A stretch of DNA of 64,000 bases from Streptomyces canus. GTDB taxonomy: Bacteria; Actinomycetota; Actinomycetes; Streptomycetales; Streptomycetaceae. The position numbers and the translations under genes were made by a program. Below the pieces are notes generated by a model. That model was not told the origin of the DNA. It saw nothing but the letters and a program-made list of their open reading frames with translations, and did no database searches. Of the stretch, positions 37,548 to 45,216 are shown piece by piece. The stretch's first letter is position 1. Each line of letters starts with the position of its first letter. Where the stretch lies: contig NZ_CP107989.1 of assembly GCF_041435015.1 (NCBI RefSeq), forward strand, positions 9,486,001 through 9,550,000, in the 5' to 3' direction.

Positions 37548-39902
37548 ATGGTGCACGGATCTGCTGCGGCGATCGTCGATACCCGAGGTGTGGTGAGGGG
37601 CTGGAGCGAGGGCGCCCGCGAACTGACGGGATACCCGGCGGACGAGGTCGTGGGCCGCTCGGCCCGTGACCTGCTCACCGAGGCCCCGACGGCCGAGGCC
37701 GTCGCGGATCTGGTCGGCGCCGTCGTGCTGCGCCGCCGTGACGGCTCGTCCCTCGCGCTGCTGCTCACCGCCTGCGCCGTGCTCGGTGAGAACCGGGAAT
37801 GCTCCGGCTACATGATCACCGCCGAGGCTCCCGGTGGCCCCGAACCGACCCTGGCGGGCCAGGCCTTCCAGCACGCGTCCTTGGCCATGTCGGTCTTCGA
37901 CGCGAGTCAGCGCTACCTGCGGCTGAACGATGTGGCCTGCCGGATCATGGGCGTACCGCAGGAGGCGCTGCTGGGGCGACACTTCCCGGAGAGCGTGGAG
38001 GACCGTCTGGCGCATCGCGGCTGGCTCGCCCATCTGCGCCAGGTCGTCGACACCGGCCGTCCGGTTCGGTACGAGAGCTTCACCGGGGCTCCCGCGCTGA
38101 ACCGGGAGCACGCGTGGACCACCGACATGTGGCCCCTGCGGGACGGCGACGGTGAGGTCCACGCGGTGGCCATCGCGTCGTTCGACAGCACCGAGCAGTA
38201 CTGGGCCCGGCGGCGACTGCTTTTGCTCAACGAGGCGGCGGCCACCATCGGCACCACCCTCGACGTGGTGCGCACCGCCGAGGAACTCGTCGAACTCCTC
38301 GTGCCCCGGTACGCCGACTTCGCCAGCGTGGACCTCCTCGACTGGGTGCTCGGCGCGGACGAGCCGCCGACCGCGCTGGAGGGCGACGTCGTCCTGCGCC
38401 GCGTCGCCCACGCCTCCGGCCACGAGGGCACCCCCGAGGCCGCCGTCCGCCTCGGCGAGACGGACGTCTACCCTGCCTCCTCGCCGCCCGCGCGGGCCCT
38501 GCGGGAGGGACGGGGGGCCCTCAGCCAGGCCGGCGAGCCCGACTTCGTGCGCTGGGTGGCCGAGCGCAACGCCCGCGCCCCGGCCGGCCGCTCGTACCGC
38601 AAGGGCGTCCACTCGGTGCTCGCCGTGCCGCTCAAGGCCCGCGGCACCACCCTGGGCGTCGCGGTCGCCGTCCGCATCGCCCACCCCGACGACTTCGGGG
38701 ACGACGACGCCGTCCTCGGCGAGGAACTCGCCAGCCGGGCCGCCGTCTGCGTCGACAACGCCCGCCGTTTCGCCCGCGAACGCACCACCGCGCTCGCCCT
38801 GCAGAGCAGCCTCCTGCCGCGCGGCCTGCCCGGACAGGCCGCGGTCGAGGTCGCCCACCGCTATCTGCCCTCCGGCTCGCTGGCCGGCATCGGCGGTGAC
38901 TGGTTCGACGTCATTCCGCTCTCCGGCAGCCGCGTCGCCCTGGTCGTCGGTGACGTCGTCGGCCACGGCATCCCCTCCTCGGCGACCATGGGCCGCCTGT
39001 GCACGGCAGTGCGCACCCTCGCCGACGTCGACCTGCCGCCCGACGAACTCCTCACCCACCTCGACGACCTCGTCACCCACCTCGCGTCCGACGACCGCCC
39101 CGACGAGGGGGGTGAGGTCGCCGAGCTCGGCGCCACCTGCCTCTACGCCGTCTACGACCCCGTCTCGCGCCGCCTCACCGCGGCCTCCGCCGGTCACCCG
39201 CCACCCGCCGTCGTCCTGCCCGACGGCACGGCGCGCCTCGTCACCCTGAGCACGGGGCCCCCGCTCGGCGTCGGTGGCCTGCCCTTCGAGGCGACGGAGA
39301 TCGAACTGCCCGAAGGGGCCGTGGTCGCCCTCTACACCGACGGTCTGACCGAGGACCGGGACCGCGACGTCGATCACGCCACCGACGAACTGTGCCGCGC
39401 GCTCACCGCGAAAACGGACACCCTCGACGAGCTGTGCGACACCGTCCTGAAGGCCGTACTGCCCGAGGAGCCCGGTGACGACGTGGCCCTGCTGCTGGCC
39501 CGCACCCGGGTTCTCGGCGCGGACCGGGTCGCCACCTGGGGCGTCGAGCCCGACCCCGCGCACGTGGCCGTCACCCGACAGGCCGCCACCGAGCAACTCG
39601 CCGTCTGGGGACTGGAGGAGGCCTCCTTCGTCACCGAACTCGTCGTCAGCGAGCTGGTCACCAATGCCATCCGCTACGGCGAACCGCCCATCCAGCTCCG
39701 GCTGATCCGTGACCGCACCCTCATCTGCGAGGTCTCCGACGGCAGTTCCACCTCACCGCACCTGCGGCGCGCCCACGCCTTCGACGAGGGCGGCCGCGGG
39801 CTGCTGCTGGTCGCCCAGCTCACCCAGCGCTGGGGAAGCCGGCAGACCGGCAGCGGAAAGACGATCTGGGCCGAGCAGTCGCTGGAACCGCCCGACTTCT
39901 GA
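37548..39902 (+). CDS. PAS-PAS-GAF-SpoIIE phosphatase-HATPase multidomain signalling protein
   Basis: The 784-residue protein has PAS 1 (about 1-95; IVDTRGVVRGWSEGARELTGYPADEVVG), PAS 2 (about 105-225), GAF (about 240-415), a SpoIIE/PP2C phosphatase domain (about 425-650; GGDWFDVIPLSGSRVALVVGDVVGHGI, VALYTDGLTEDRDRDVD) and a C-terminal HATPase (about 655-784; FVTELVVSELVTNAIRYG, GGRGLLLVAQLTQRWG). Metal-binding aspartates of PP2C and the N-box Asn are intact. Such proteins set anti-sigma/anti-anti-sigma switches. No partner STAS gene is adjacent; the SigB-type factor at 13.1 kb is a speculative client. Confidence 0.93.
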   Translation: MVHGSAAAIVDTRGVVRGWSEGARELTGYPADEVVGRSARDLLTEAPTAEAVADLVGAVVLRRRDGSSLALLLTACAVLGENRECSGYMITAEAPGGPEPTLAGQAFQHASLAMSVFDASQRYLRLNDVACRIMGVPQEALLGRHFPESVEDRLAHRGWLAHLRQVVDTGRPVRYESFTGAPALNREHAWTTDMWPLRDGDGEVHAVAIASFDSTEQYWARRRLLLLNEAAATIGTTLDVVRTAEELVELLVPRYADFASVDLLDWVLGADEPPTALEGDVVLRRVAHASGHEGTPEAAVRLGETDVYPASSPPARALREGRGALSQAGEPDFVRWVAERNARAPAGRSYRKGVHSVLAVPLKARGTTLGVAVAVRIAHPDDFGDDDAVLGEELASRAAVCVDNARRFARERTTALALQSSLLPRGLPGQAAVEVAHRYLPSGSLAGIGGDWFDVIPLSGSRVALVVGDVVGHGIPSSATMGRLCTAVRTLADVDLPPDELLTHLDDLVTHLASDDRPDEGGEVAELGATCLYAVYDPVSRRLTAASAGHPPPAVVLPDGTARLVTLSTGPPLGVGGLPFEATEIELPEGAVVALYTDGLTEDRDRDVDHATDELCRALTAKTDTLDELCDTVLKAVLPEEPGDDVALLLARTRVLGADRVATWGVEPDPAHVAVTRQAATEQLAVWGLEEASFVTELVVSELVTNAIRYGEPPIQLRLIRDRTLICEVSDGSSTSPHLRRAHAFDEGGRGLLLVAQLTQRWGSRQTGSGKTIWAEQSLEPPDF

Positions 39903-39911
39903 TCACTGCGC

Positions 39912-40346
39912 TCACTCGAAGGAGCAGCCGGGGTTCGGCACGTCCTCCGAGTACGGCGAGCCGTGCGGGAGCACGTACAGCACTTCCAGGACGAGCGGGG
40001 TGGTCCCTTCGTTGCGGCCGAGGTGGACGTCGCTCGGCCCGCCGGGCTCGCGCACCACGGTGCCCTGCCGATAGACGCCGTCACTGGCGCAGTCGGCGTG
40101 GTAGTGGCTGAGGGTGCCCTGCTTGACGTACCCGTAGACGGGACCGTCGTGGTAGTGCCAGCCGGTCGCCTGACCCGGCGGGACGGTGATCTCTCTGAGG
40201 ACGTAGTCGGTGTCGCCCACGGTCTTCTGGGCGATCAGCGTGCCGGTCACTCCGGGGCCGGGCGGGGTCGCCTGTGCGGTGCCGCCGGCGAAGACGGTGG
40301 CGGTGACGACCGCGCCGGATATGGCGGTACGGAGCGCGATGCGCAT
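39912..40346 (-). CDS. Secreted cupin-domain protein
   Basis: The 144-residue preprotein starts at ATG 40346 (AGGAGG 8 nt upstream). It has a signal peptide (RTAISGAVVTATVFAGGTAQA, cleavage before TPPG) and a cupin barrel with TGWHYHDGPVYGYVKQG (metal His residues) and a C-terminal PNPGCSFE. Two cysteines (CASD, GCSFE) could form a disulfide outside the cell. Function is unknown. It converges on the SpoIIE gene with a 9-bp gap. Confidence 0.88.
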   Translation of the reverse strand: MRIALRTAISGAVVTATVFAGGTAQATPPGPGVTGTLIAQKTVGDTDYVLREITVPPGQATGWHYHDGPVYGYVKQGTLSHYHADCASDGVYRQGTVVREPGGPSDVHLGRNEGTTPLVLEVLYVLPHGSPYSEDVPNPGCSFE

Positions 40347-40456
40347 ACGGAAGGCCTCCTGGCTCGTGTTCTGGGCGACGCATGTCGCGGTGAACGTCGC
40401 TGTGAACATAGAGGCACGGAAAGCCAGTTGGGGGGAGATTCGGTGGATCTTCCAGC

Positions 40457-41038
40457 TCAGTTCTCCTCGGCGGCGACCTGGGCCAGGGTCCGGCCGGTCC
40501 GCACCGAGCGTGCCCGGCGCGGATCGGGCGTGCCGTGCCCCGGTGCCCGCCCCTCGGCCGCCTTCACCAGCAGCCAGGACCCCTCACGGAACCGGGTGAG
40601 CGCGTACGTGCCGTGCAGTTTCGATCCATGCAGCCGGAACGTGGCGTGCCCGCGCTTCAGCGACTGGCCGAAGTCCACGGGACGTCCCTTCTTGTCGTGG
40701 CTGAGGGGCTCGTAGGTCCCGTGGTCCCAGACGATCACGGTGCCGCCGCCGTACTCGCCCTGCGCGATCACGCCCTCGAACTCCTCGTACTCCAGCGGAT
40801 GGTCTTCCGTGGGCACGGCGAGCCGCTTGTCCTGGGGGACGTCGGAGGGGCCCTTCGGGACCGACCAGGACTTCAGCACGTCGTCGATCTGGAGGCGGAA
40901 GTCGAAGTGCAGGGTGCTCGCGTCATGGATCTGCACGACGAACCGCGGCTTAGCACCGGTGTGCCCTTCCCGGCCCTCGGGCTCACCAGTGCGCGCGAAG
41001 TCCCGCTTGCCGCGGTAGTCCCGCAGTCGCTCAGTCAC
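40457..41038 (-). CDS. LigD-type DNA 3'-phosphoesterase domain protein
   Basis: The 193-residue protein matches the 3'-phosphoesterase (PE) domain of LigD: DFARTGEPEG, RFVVQIHDASTLHFDFRLQ (metal His and Asp), LKSWSVPKGPS, HPLEYEEFEGVI and GEYGGGTVIVWDHGTYE. This domain trims 3'-phosphate or 3'-ribonucleotide ends in NHEJ. Here it is stand-alone. GTG at 41038 is preferred since homology begins shortly after; frame starts upstream have no support. It lies 25 bp from the aldo/keto reductase gene on the same strand. Confidence 0.93.
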   Translation of the reverse strand: MTERLRDYRGKRDFARTGEPEGREGHTGAKPRFVVQIHDASTLHFDFRLQIDDVLKSWSVPKGPSDVPQDKRLAVPTEDHPLEYEEFEGVIAQGEYGGGTVIVWDHGTYEPLSHDKKGRPVDFGQSLKRGHATFRLHGSKLHGTYALTRFREGSWLLVKAAEGRAPGHGTPDPRRARSVRTGRTLAQVAAEEN

Positions 41039-41063
41039 GCGCCCCGGGTACCCCTCCCGCGCT

Positions 41064-41894
41064 TCAGAACTCCTCGTGCACCTCCGGGTCCCCGCCGAGG
41101 CGCCGGTGCGCACGGTCGGCGATCGCCGCCATCTCGGCCTCGCTCAGCTCGAAACCGAAGACGTCGAGGTTGGTGCGCTGCCGCTCGGGGTCGCCGGACT
41201 TGGGGATCGGCAGGGCGCCGAGCTGGATGTGCCAGCGCAGGATCACCTGGCCGGGCGTGACACCGTGCGTCTCGGCCACGTCGGCCACGGCCGGATCGTC
41301 GAGGAGGTCCGAACCCCGGCCCAGCGGACTCCAGCTCTCCGTCACGATGCCCTTGTCGGCGTGGAAGGCGCGCAATTCGTCCTGCGGGAACAAGGGGTGC
41401 AGCTCGACCTGGTTGACGGACGGCAGGACCCCGGTCTCCTTCTCCAGCTGCTCGATGTGCGCGGCCGTGAAGTTGGAGACCCCGATCGACCGTACGAGAC
41501 CCTCCTCGCGCAGCTTGATCATGGCCTTCCACGAGTCGACGTACCTGTCGACGCGGGGGAGCGGCCAGTGGATCAGATACAGGTCCACGTACTCCAGGCC
41601 GAGACGGGCACGGGACTCCTCGAAGGAGGCCAGGGTCTCCTCGTGGCCGTGATGCCGGCCGGGCAGCTTCGTCGTCACGAGGATCTCCTCGCGCGGGACG
41701 CCGCCGGCGGCCACGCCACGGCCGACACCGGTCTCGTTCCGGTAGTTCGTCGCCGTGTCCAGGAGCCGGTAGCCGCTCTCCAGGGCGGTGGCGACCGCCC
41801 GCTCCGCCTCGGTGTCGTTCATCGGCCAGGTGCCCAGACCGAGGGCGGGGATCTTCGTACCGTCGTTGAGCGTGTGTGCCGGGATGCTGATCAC
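41064..41894 (-). CDS. Aldo/keto reductase (AKR5-like)
   Basis: The 276-residue barrel enzyme has the catalytic tetrad Asp/Tyr in GYRLLDTATNYRNE, Lys in VTTKLPG and His in LYLIHWPLP, with IPKSGDPERQRTNLDVF near the C-terminus for NADPH. It resembles 2,5-diketo-D-gluconate reductase-type AKRs. GTG at 41894 follows GGGAAGG by 8 nt. The substrate is not predictable. Confidence 0.94.
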   Translation of the reverse strand: MISIPAHTLNDGTKIPALGLGTWPMNDTEAERAVATALESGYRLLDTATNYRNETGVGRGVAAGGVPREEILVTTKLPGRHHGHEETLASFEESRARLGLEYVDLYLIHWPLPRVDRYVDSWKAMIKLREEGLVRSIGVSNFTAAHIEQLEKETGVLPSVNQVELHPLFPQDELRAFHADKGIVTESWSPLGRGSDLLDDPAVADVAETHGVTPGQVILRWHIQLGALPIPKSGDPERQRTNLDVFGFELSEAEMAAIADRAHRRLGGDPEVHEEF

Positions 41895-41991
41895 GTCCGG
41901 ACCTTCCCTTGACTGAGTCGTCCCCCCAGCCTCACGGACAGGGCGGGCAATGATCAACCGGACGGGCGCGGACGAGGACGGCGGACCCTCG

Positions 41992-42615
41992 TCAGGGGAC
42001 GGTGTGGGCCGTGCCGCCTTCAGCGGCGAGTGCTTCGGCGATCCGCCGGTGGGCCTCTCGGCGTTCCCCGTCCGGGAGGGGCGGCAGGAGCTCTTCCCAT
42101 ACGGGAAGGAAGGTTCCCCGAAGCTGCATCAGCCCAGCAGGTCGCGCGAGCAGCCAGAAGTGCAGGTGGGCGGCTCCGTCGCCCCACCGGTTGACGTGGA
42201 CACGGGCGACACCGTCGAGAGCGCGCACCGCCCGCTCCGCCCGCTGGAGCAGGGGGCCGAGCTCGGCCGCGCGTTCGGCGGGCAGGTCGGACAGGTCGTA
42301 GTGGCCGCGCGGCTGCAGCATCACCACCGCCGGGAGGCGGGACTCGGTGCCGACCGCGTCCAGCCGCCAGTGGTCGTCGGACCAGAGGGCTTCCGTCACG
42401 GGCTTGCGGCAGGTGGGGCACTCCTCGGGGCCGTCCTCGCCGGAGCGGGCGGGCTCGGGGAGGACGGGGGGCTGCAAGGGCTTGACCCGGAGGTCGCCTT
42501 CGAAGGGGAAGGTTTCCCAGGCAGTCACCGAATCGGCGGGAAGGGGCAGCTGTTCGCCCGCCCGCAGGCGCCGTACGAAGGGGCTGGGCTCCTGGGGAGT
42601 TGAGGGAACGGTCAC
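41992..42615 (-). CDS. HIT-like protein with a CxxC motif
   Basis: The 207-residue protein resembles HIT-superfamily hydrolases: a zinc-like CPTCRK at about 67, then ESRLPAVVMLQPRGHYDLSDLPAERAAELGPLLQ and a C-terminal motif HVNRWGDGAAHLHFWLLARP in place of the HxHxHxx triad. The first and third histidines are partly replaced, so catalysis is uncertain. It is common in actinobacteria as an uncharacterised protein. It is divergent from the TauD gene by 77 bp. Confidence 0.78.
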   Translation of the reverse strand: MTVPSTPQEPSPFVRRLRAGEQLPLPADSVTAWETFPFEGDLRVKPLQPPVLPEPARSGEDGPEECPTCRKPVTEALWSDDHWRLDAVGTESRLPAVVMLQPRGHYDLSDLPAERAAELGPLLQRAERAVRALDGVARVHVNRWGDGAAHLHFWLLARPAGLMQLRGTFLPVWEELLPPLPDGERREAHRRIAEALAAEGGTAHTVP

Positions 42616-42692
42616 GCTGGGCAGTCAACCATGGGTGACGTGCCCCGTGGGGCGCGGACTTCGGACGGATGACGGCGATCAACGGAGCACGC

Positions 42693-43658
42693 ATGACGAC
42701 GGACACGGGCACGGCGGAGTGGGACGCGGGCATCGAGGTGAACCCGGTGGCCGGGCACATCGGAGCCGAGATCACCGGGGTCGATCTGGCCGGCGAACTC
42801 GACGACTCCGTGGTCGCCGCGATCCGGGCGGCGGTGCTGCGCTGGAAGGTGGTGTTCTTCCGCGGACAGAAACTCGACCACGCCGGCCATGTGGCCTTCG
42901 CCCGCAGGTTCGGTGAGCCCGTCGTCCTGGGCAGGCGCGGCAGCGCGTCGCCCGCGGAGTTCGCGGAGGTCGAGACGACCGCCGACCGTCTGGAGCTGGG
43001 CGGGAAGTTCGGCATGGAGCACGAGGAGTGGCTGCAGCGTCGGCGGCACACGCTGCTGCGCGGCTGGCACTGCGACCACGGCGCCCGCATCGACCCGCCC
43101 GCGGCGACCATCCTGCGCGCCGAGACCGTTCCGCCGTACGGCGGCGACACCACCTGGTCCAACCTCGCGGCCGCCTACGCCGGGCTGTCCGCTCCGGTAC
43201 GGGAGTTCGTGGACGGCCTGCGCGTGGAGCACCGGCTCGGCGTCGGCTACCAGCCCCGCCCGGGCGACGACGCCTACGTCCGCCACCTCCTGGACCACCA
43301 GGTCGCCTCGCTGCACCCGCTGGTGCGGGTGCACCCCGAGTCGGGGGAGCGGATCCTCTACGTCAACGGCTACTACGTCGAGCAGATCGCCGACCTCTCC
43401 CGTGCCGAGAGCCGGGCGATCCTCGACATGCTCCTCGAACAGGCGGTCCGGCCCGAGTACACGGTCCGCTTCCGCTGGGAGCCGGGCAGTGTGGCCTTCT
43501 GGGACAACCGGGCCACCATCCACCTGGCCCCCGGCGACAACGCCCACCTCGGCTTCCCCCGGACCATGCACCGGGTGATGCTGGCGGGGGACGTGCCGGT
43601 GGGGGTGGACGGGAAGCCGTCGGAGGCGATCACCGGGACCGAGGTGGGGCGCTGGTGA
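42693..43658 (+). CDS. TauD/TfdA-type Fe(II)/2-oxoglutarate dioxygenase
   Basis: The 321-residue enzyme has the iron facial triad HxD in RGWHCDHGARIDPPAA and the distal His in FPRTMHRVMLAGD; GGDTTWSNLAAAY and FWDNRATIHLAP are family motifs. 2-oxoglutarate is bound by the Arg in the C-terminal part. ATG 42693 has GGAG 6 nt upstream; ATG 42669 gives 8 more residues. The substrate (taurine, alkylsulfonate, herbicide-like acid) is not predictable. No sulfonate transport genes are nearby. Confidence 0.93.
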   Translation: MTTDTGTAEWDAGIEVNPVAGHIGAEITGVDLAGELDDSVVAAIRAAVLRWKVVFFRGQKLDHAGHVAFARRFGEPVVLGRRGSASPAEFAEVETTADRLELGGKFGMEHEEWLQRRRHTLLRGWHCDHGARIDPPAATILRAETVPPYGGDTTWSNLAAAYAGLSAPVREFVDGLRVEHRLGVGYQPRPGDDAYVRHLLDHQVASLHPLVRVHPESGERILYVNGYYVEQIADLSRAESRAILDMLLEQAVRPEYTVRFRWEPGSVAFWDNRATIHLAPGDNAHLGFPRTMHRVMLAGDVPVGVDGKPSEAITGTEVGRW

Positions 43659-43785
43659 CGGCGCCACGGGGCGGTGCCGATCGGACCGCTCGACCGGCGG
43701 CCCCAGCCGGTGGCCAGGTGGCCCGGGTCTGACGTCGGTACCCCCGTTCGTCAGGGGGTGGGTCGGGGGCGGGCCCGTGCCGTCG

Positions 43786-44090
43786 GTGCTGTGGGCCTCG
43801 CTTCTCAGGCCGCCCGGGGCGTCGGCCCTGCGGCCGATTTCTCCCGTTGGTACTCCGGGGCGTCGTTGCTGGGGTCGTTCGGGGCGTCGGTGGCGGGGCC
43901 GGCCTGCGTCGCGGGTGCTGTGGGCCGTCGTTTCTCGTGTGCCCTGGGCGTCGGCCCTGCGGCCGACTTCTCCTGTCGGCGCTCCGGGCCGTCGCCCCTC
44001 CGTCCATCCGGCCCGTCGCACGTCGGCCCGCCCCCGGCGTCGCTTCTCGGCCCGCCCGGGGGCGTCATCTCTCGGCCCCTCGGCCGCCGG
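43786..44090. repeat. Degenerate repeat region in a 438-bp gene-free gap
   Basis: The gap 43659-44096 has no credible gene. An about 80-bp unit at 43786-43866 recurs at 43915-43995 (offset 129 bp); both contain the identical stretches GTGCTGTGGGCC and GCGTCGGCCCTGCGGCCGA. A third partial copy begins near 44038 (CGCTTCTCGGCCCGCCCGG). Any reading frame across it is an artefact of the repeats, which encode low-complexity Arg/Ala/Pro peptides. Confidence 0.7.
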
Positions 44091-44096
44091 CCAGGC

Positions 44097-45125
44097 CTAC
44101 GCGCCCGGCCGCCACCCCAGCGCCGGTCCCAGTTTCGTCGCCATGTCGGTGAGGATCTGCACGTAGTCCTCGTGCTCGAAGGTGAACGGCAGTGCGAACG
44201 CCACCTCGTCGACCTCACGGAACGCGGCGTGCGCGTGCAGCCGTTCGGCGATCTCCTCCGACGTGCCGACGATGTCGGGCGCGAACATCAACCGCGCAGG
44301 GCCCTGCGGTGACGTGGTCCGAGGGGTGCGCTTCGCCGCGTACGCCTCGTACGTCGCGCGCTGCTCCGGCGAGGCCGAGTCGGTGGGGATGACGACGAGC
44401 CCCTGGGACACCCGGGCGTCCGCGCCGTCCGGGTGGGCCGCGCGGAAGGCGCGGATGTGAGAGAGCTGGATCTGAGCGAAGTCGTACGGGCCCTCGGTGC
44501 CCTCCGCCTTGACGACGCTGCTGGTCAGGAAGTTCATGCCGTGCTCACCGGCCCAGCGTGCGGAACTCAGGCTGCCGCCGCCGTACCAGAGCCGTCGGCC
44601 GAGGCCGGGGGAGTGCGGCTGCACCCGGTCGGAGAACACCTCGAAGCCCTGCACTCCGCTGAAGTCGCTGGCCGGCTTGCCGCGCACGAAGTCCAGCAGC
44701 CGTCGCACCCGCTCGTAGGAGAAGTCCTCGGCGTCGGCCGTGTCCGGGTACAGCGCCCCCTTGACCTCGTCGAAGTGCATCGGCGGGCCCACGCTCACGC
44801 CCGGGTTGATCCGGCCGCCGGACAGGATGTCCACTGTCGCCAGGTCCTCGGCCAGCCGCAGCGGGTTCTCCCAGCCGAGCGGGATCACGGCCGTGCCGAG
44901 CTCGATGCGGCTGGTGCGCTGCGAGGCCGCCGCCATGACGGCCACGGGGGACGAGATGCCGTACTGGAGATGCCGGTGGCGCAGCCACGCGCTGTCGAAG
45001 CCGAGCCGCTCGCCCAGCTCGATGATCTCCAGCGTGGACTCGTGGCCGCGCCGCGGATCCGCCTCGTCGAACAGGCCGATGGTCAGGAAGCCCAGCTTGC
45101 GCAGAGGACGGGGGGACGACGGCAC
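44097..45125 (-). CDS. LLM-class flavin-dependent oxidoreductase
   Basis: The 342-residue protein is a luciferase-like monooxygenase-class TIM barrel: LGFLTIGLFDE, SAWLRHRHLQYGISSPVAVMAAASQRTSRIELGTAVIPLGWENPLRLAEDLATVDILSGGR, GRRLWYGGGSLSSARWAG and DIVGTSEEIAERL. It uses FMN or F420 and NAD(P)H; substrate unknown. GTG at 45125 follows GGAGGAG by 4-6 nt. The palindrome TTGATGTATCAA at 45143-45154 lies in its promoter region. Confidence 0.92.
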   Translation of the reverse strand: MPSSPRPLRKLGFLTIGLFDEADPRRGHESTLEIIELGERLGFDSAWLRHRHLQYGISSPVAVMAAASQRTSRIELGTAVIPLGWENPLRLAEDLATVDILSGGRINPGVSVGPPMHFDEVKGALYPDTADAEDFSYERVRRLLDFVRGKPASDFSGVQGFEVFSDRVQPHSPGLGRRLWYGGGSLSSARWAGEHGMNFLTSSVVKAEGTEGPYDFAQIQLSHIRAFRAAHPDGADARVSQGLVVIPTDSASPEQRATYEAYAAKRTPRTTSPQGPARLMFAPDIVGTSEEIAERLHAHAAFREVDEVAFALPFTFEHEDYVQILTDMATKLGPALGWRPGA

Positions 45126-45142
45126 GGGCTCCTCCGGGTTGT

Positions 45143-45154
45143 TTGATGTATCAA
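45143..45154 (-). promoter_or_regulatory. Palindrome TTGAT-GT-ATCAA upstream of the LLM oxidoreductase gene
   Basis: The 12-bp sequence TTGATGTATCAA has perfect 5-bp arms, 18 bp upstream of the GTG. On the minus strand it reads ACTTGATACATCAAAC, which resembles MarR/HxlR operators that I have seen upstream of flavin oxidoreductases (memory only). No regulator gene is adjacent. Confidence 0.45.
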
Positions 45155-45216
45155 GTAGTACGTCAGGGCCAACCCGCCCGTCCCGCATGATGTTCCCGAT
45201 CGCCGGGCCCTTCGAG

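Noticed and set aside
36762..39596. Long minus-strand open frame (more than 900 codons) antisense to the DoxX, peroxiredoxin and SpoIIE genes
   Set aside because: The opposite strand encodes recognisable domains; the minus frame has no motif and is compositionally biased.
42612..44021. Minus-strand frame with repeated Arg/Ala/Gly-rich peptides across the gap after the dioxygenase gene
   Set aside because: The peptides come from the nucleotide repeats at 43786-43995; no start with a ribosome site and no homology.
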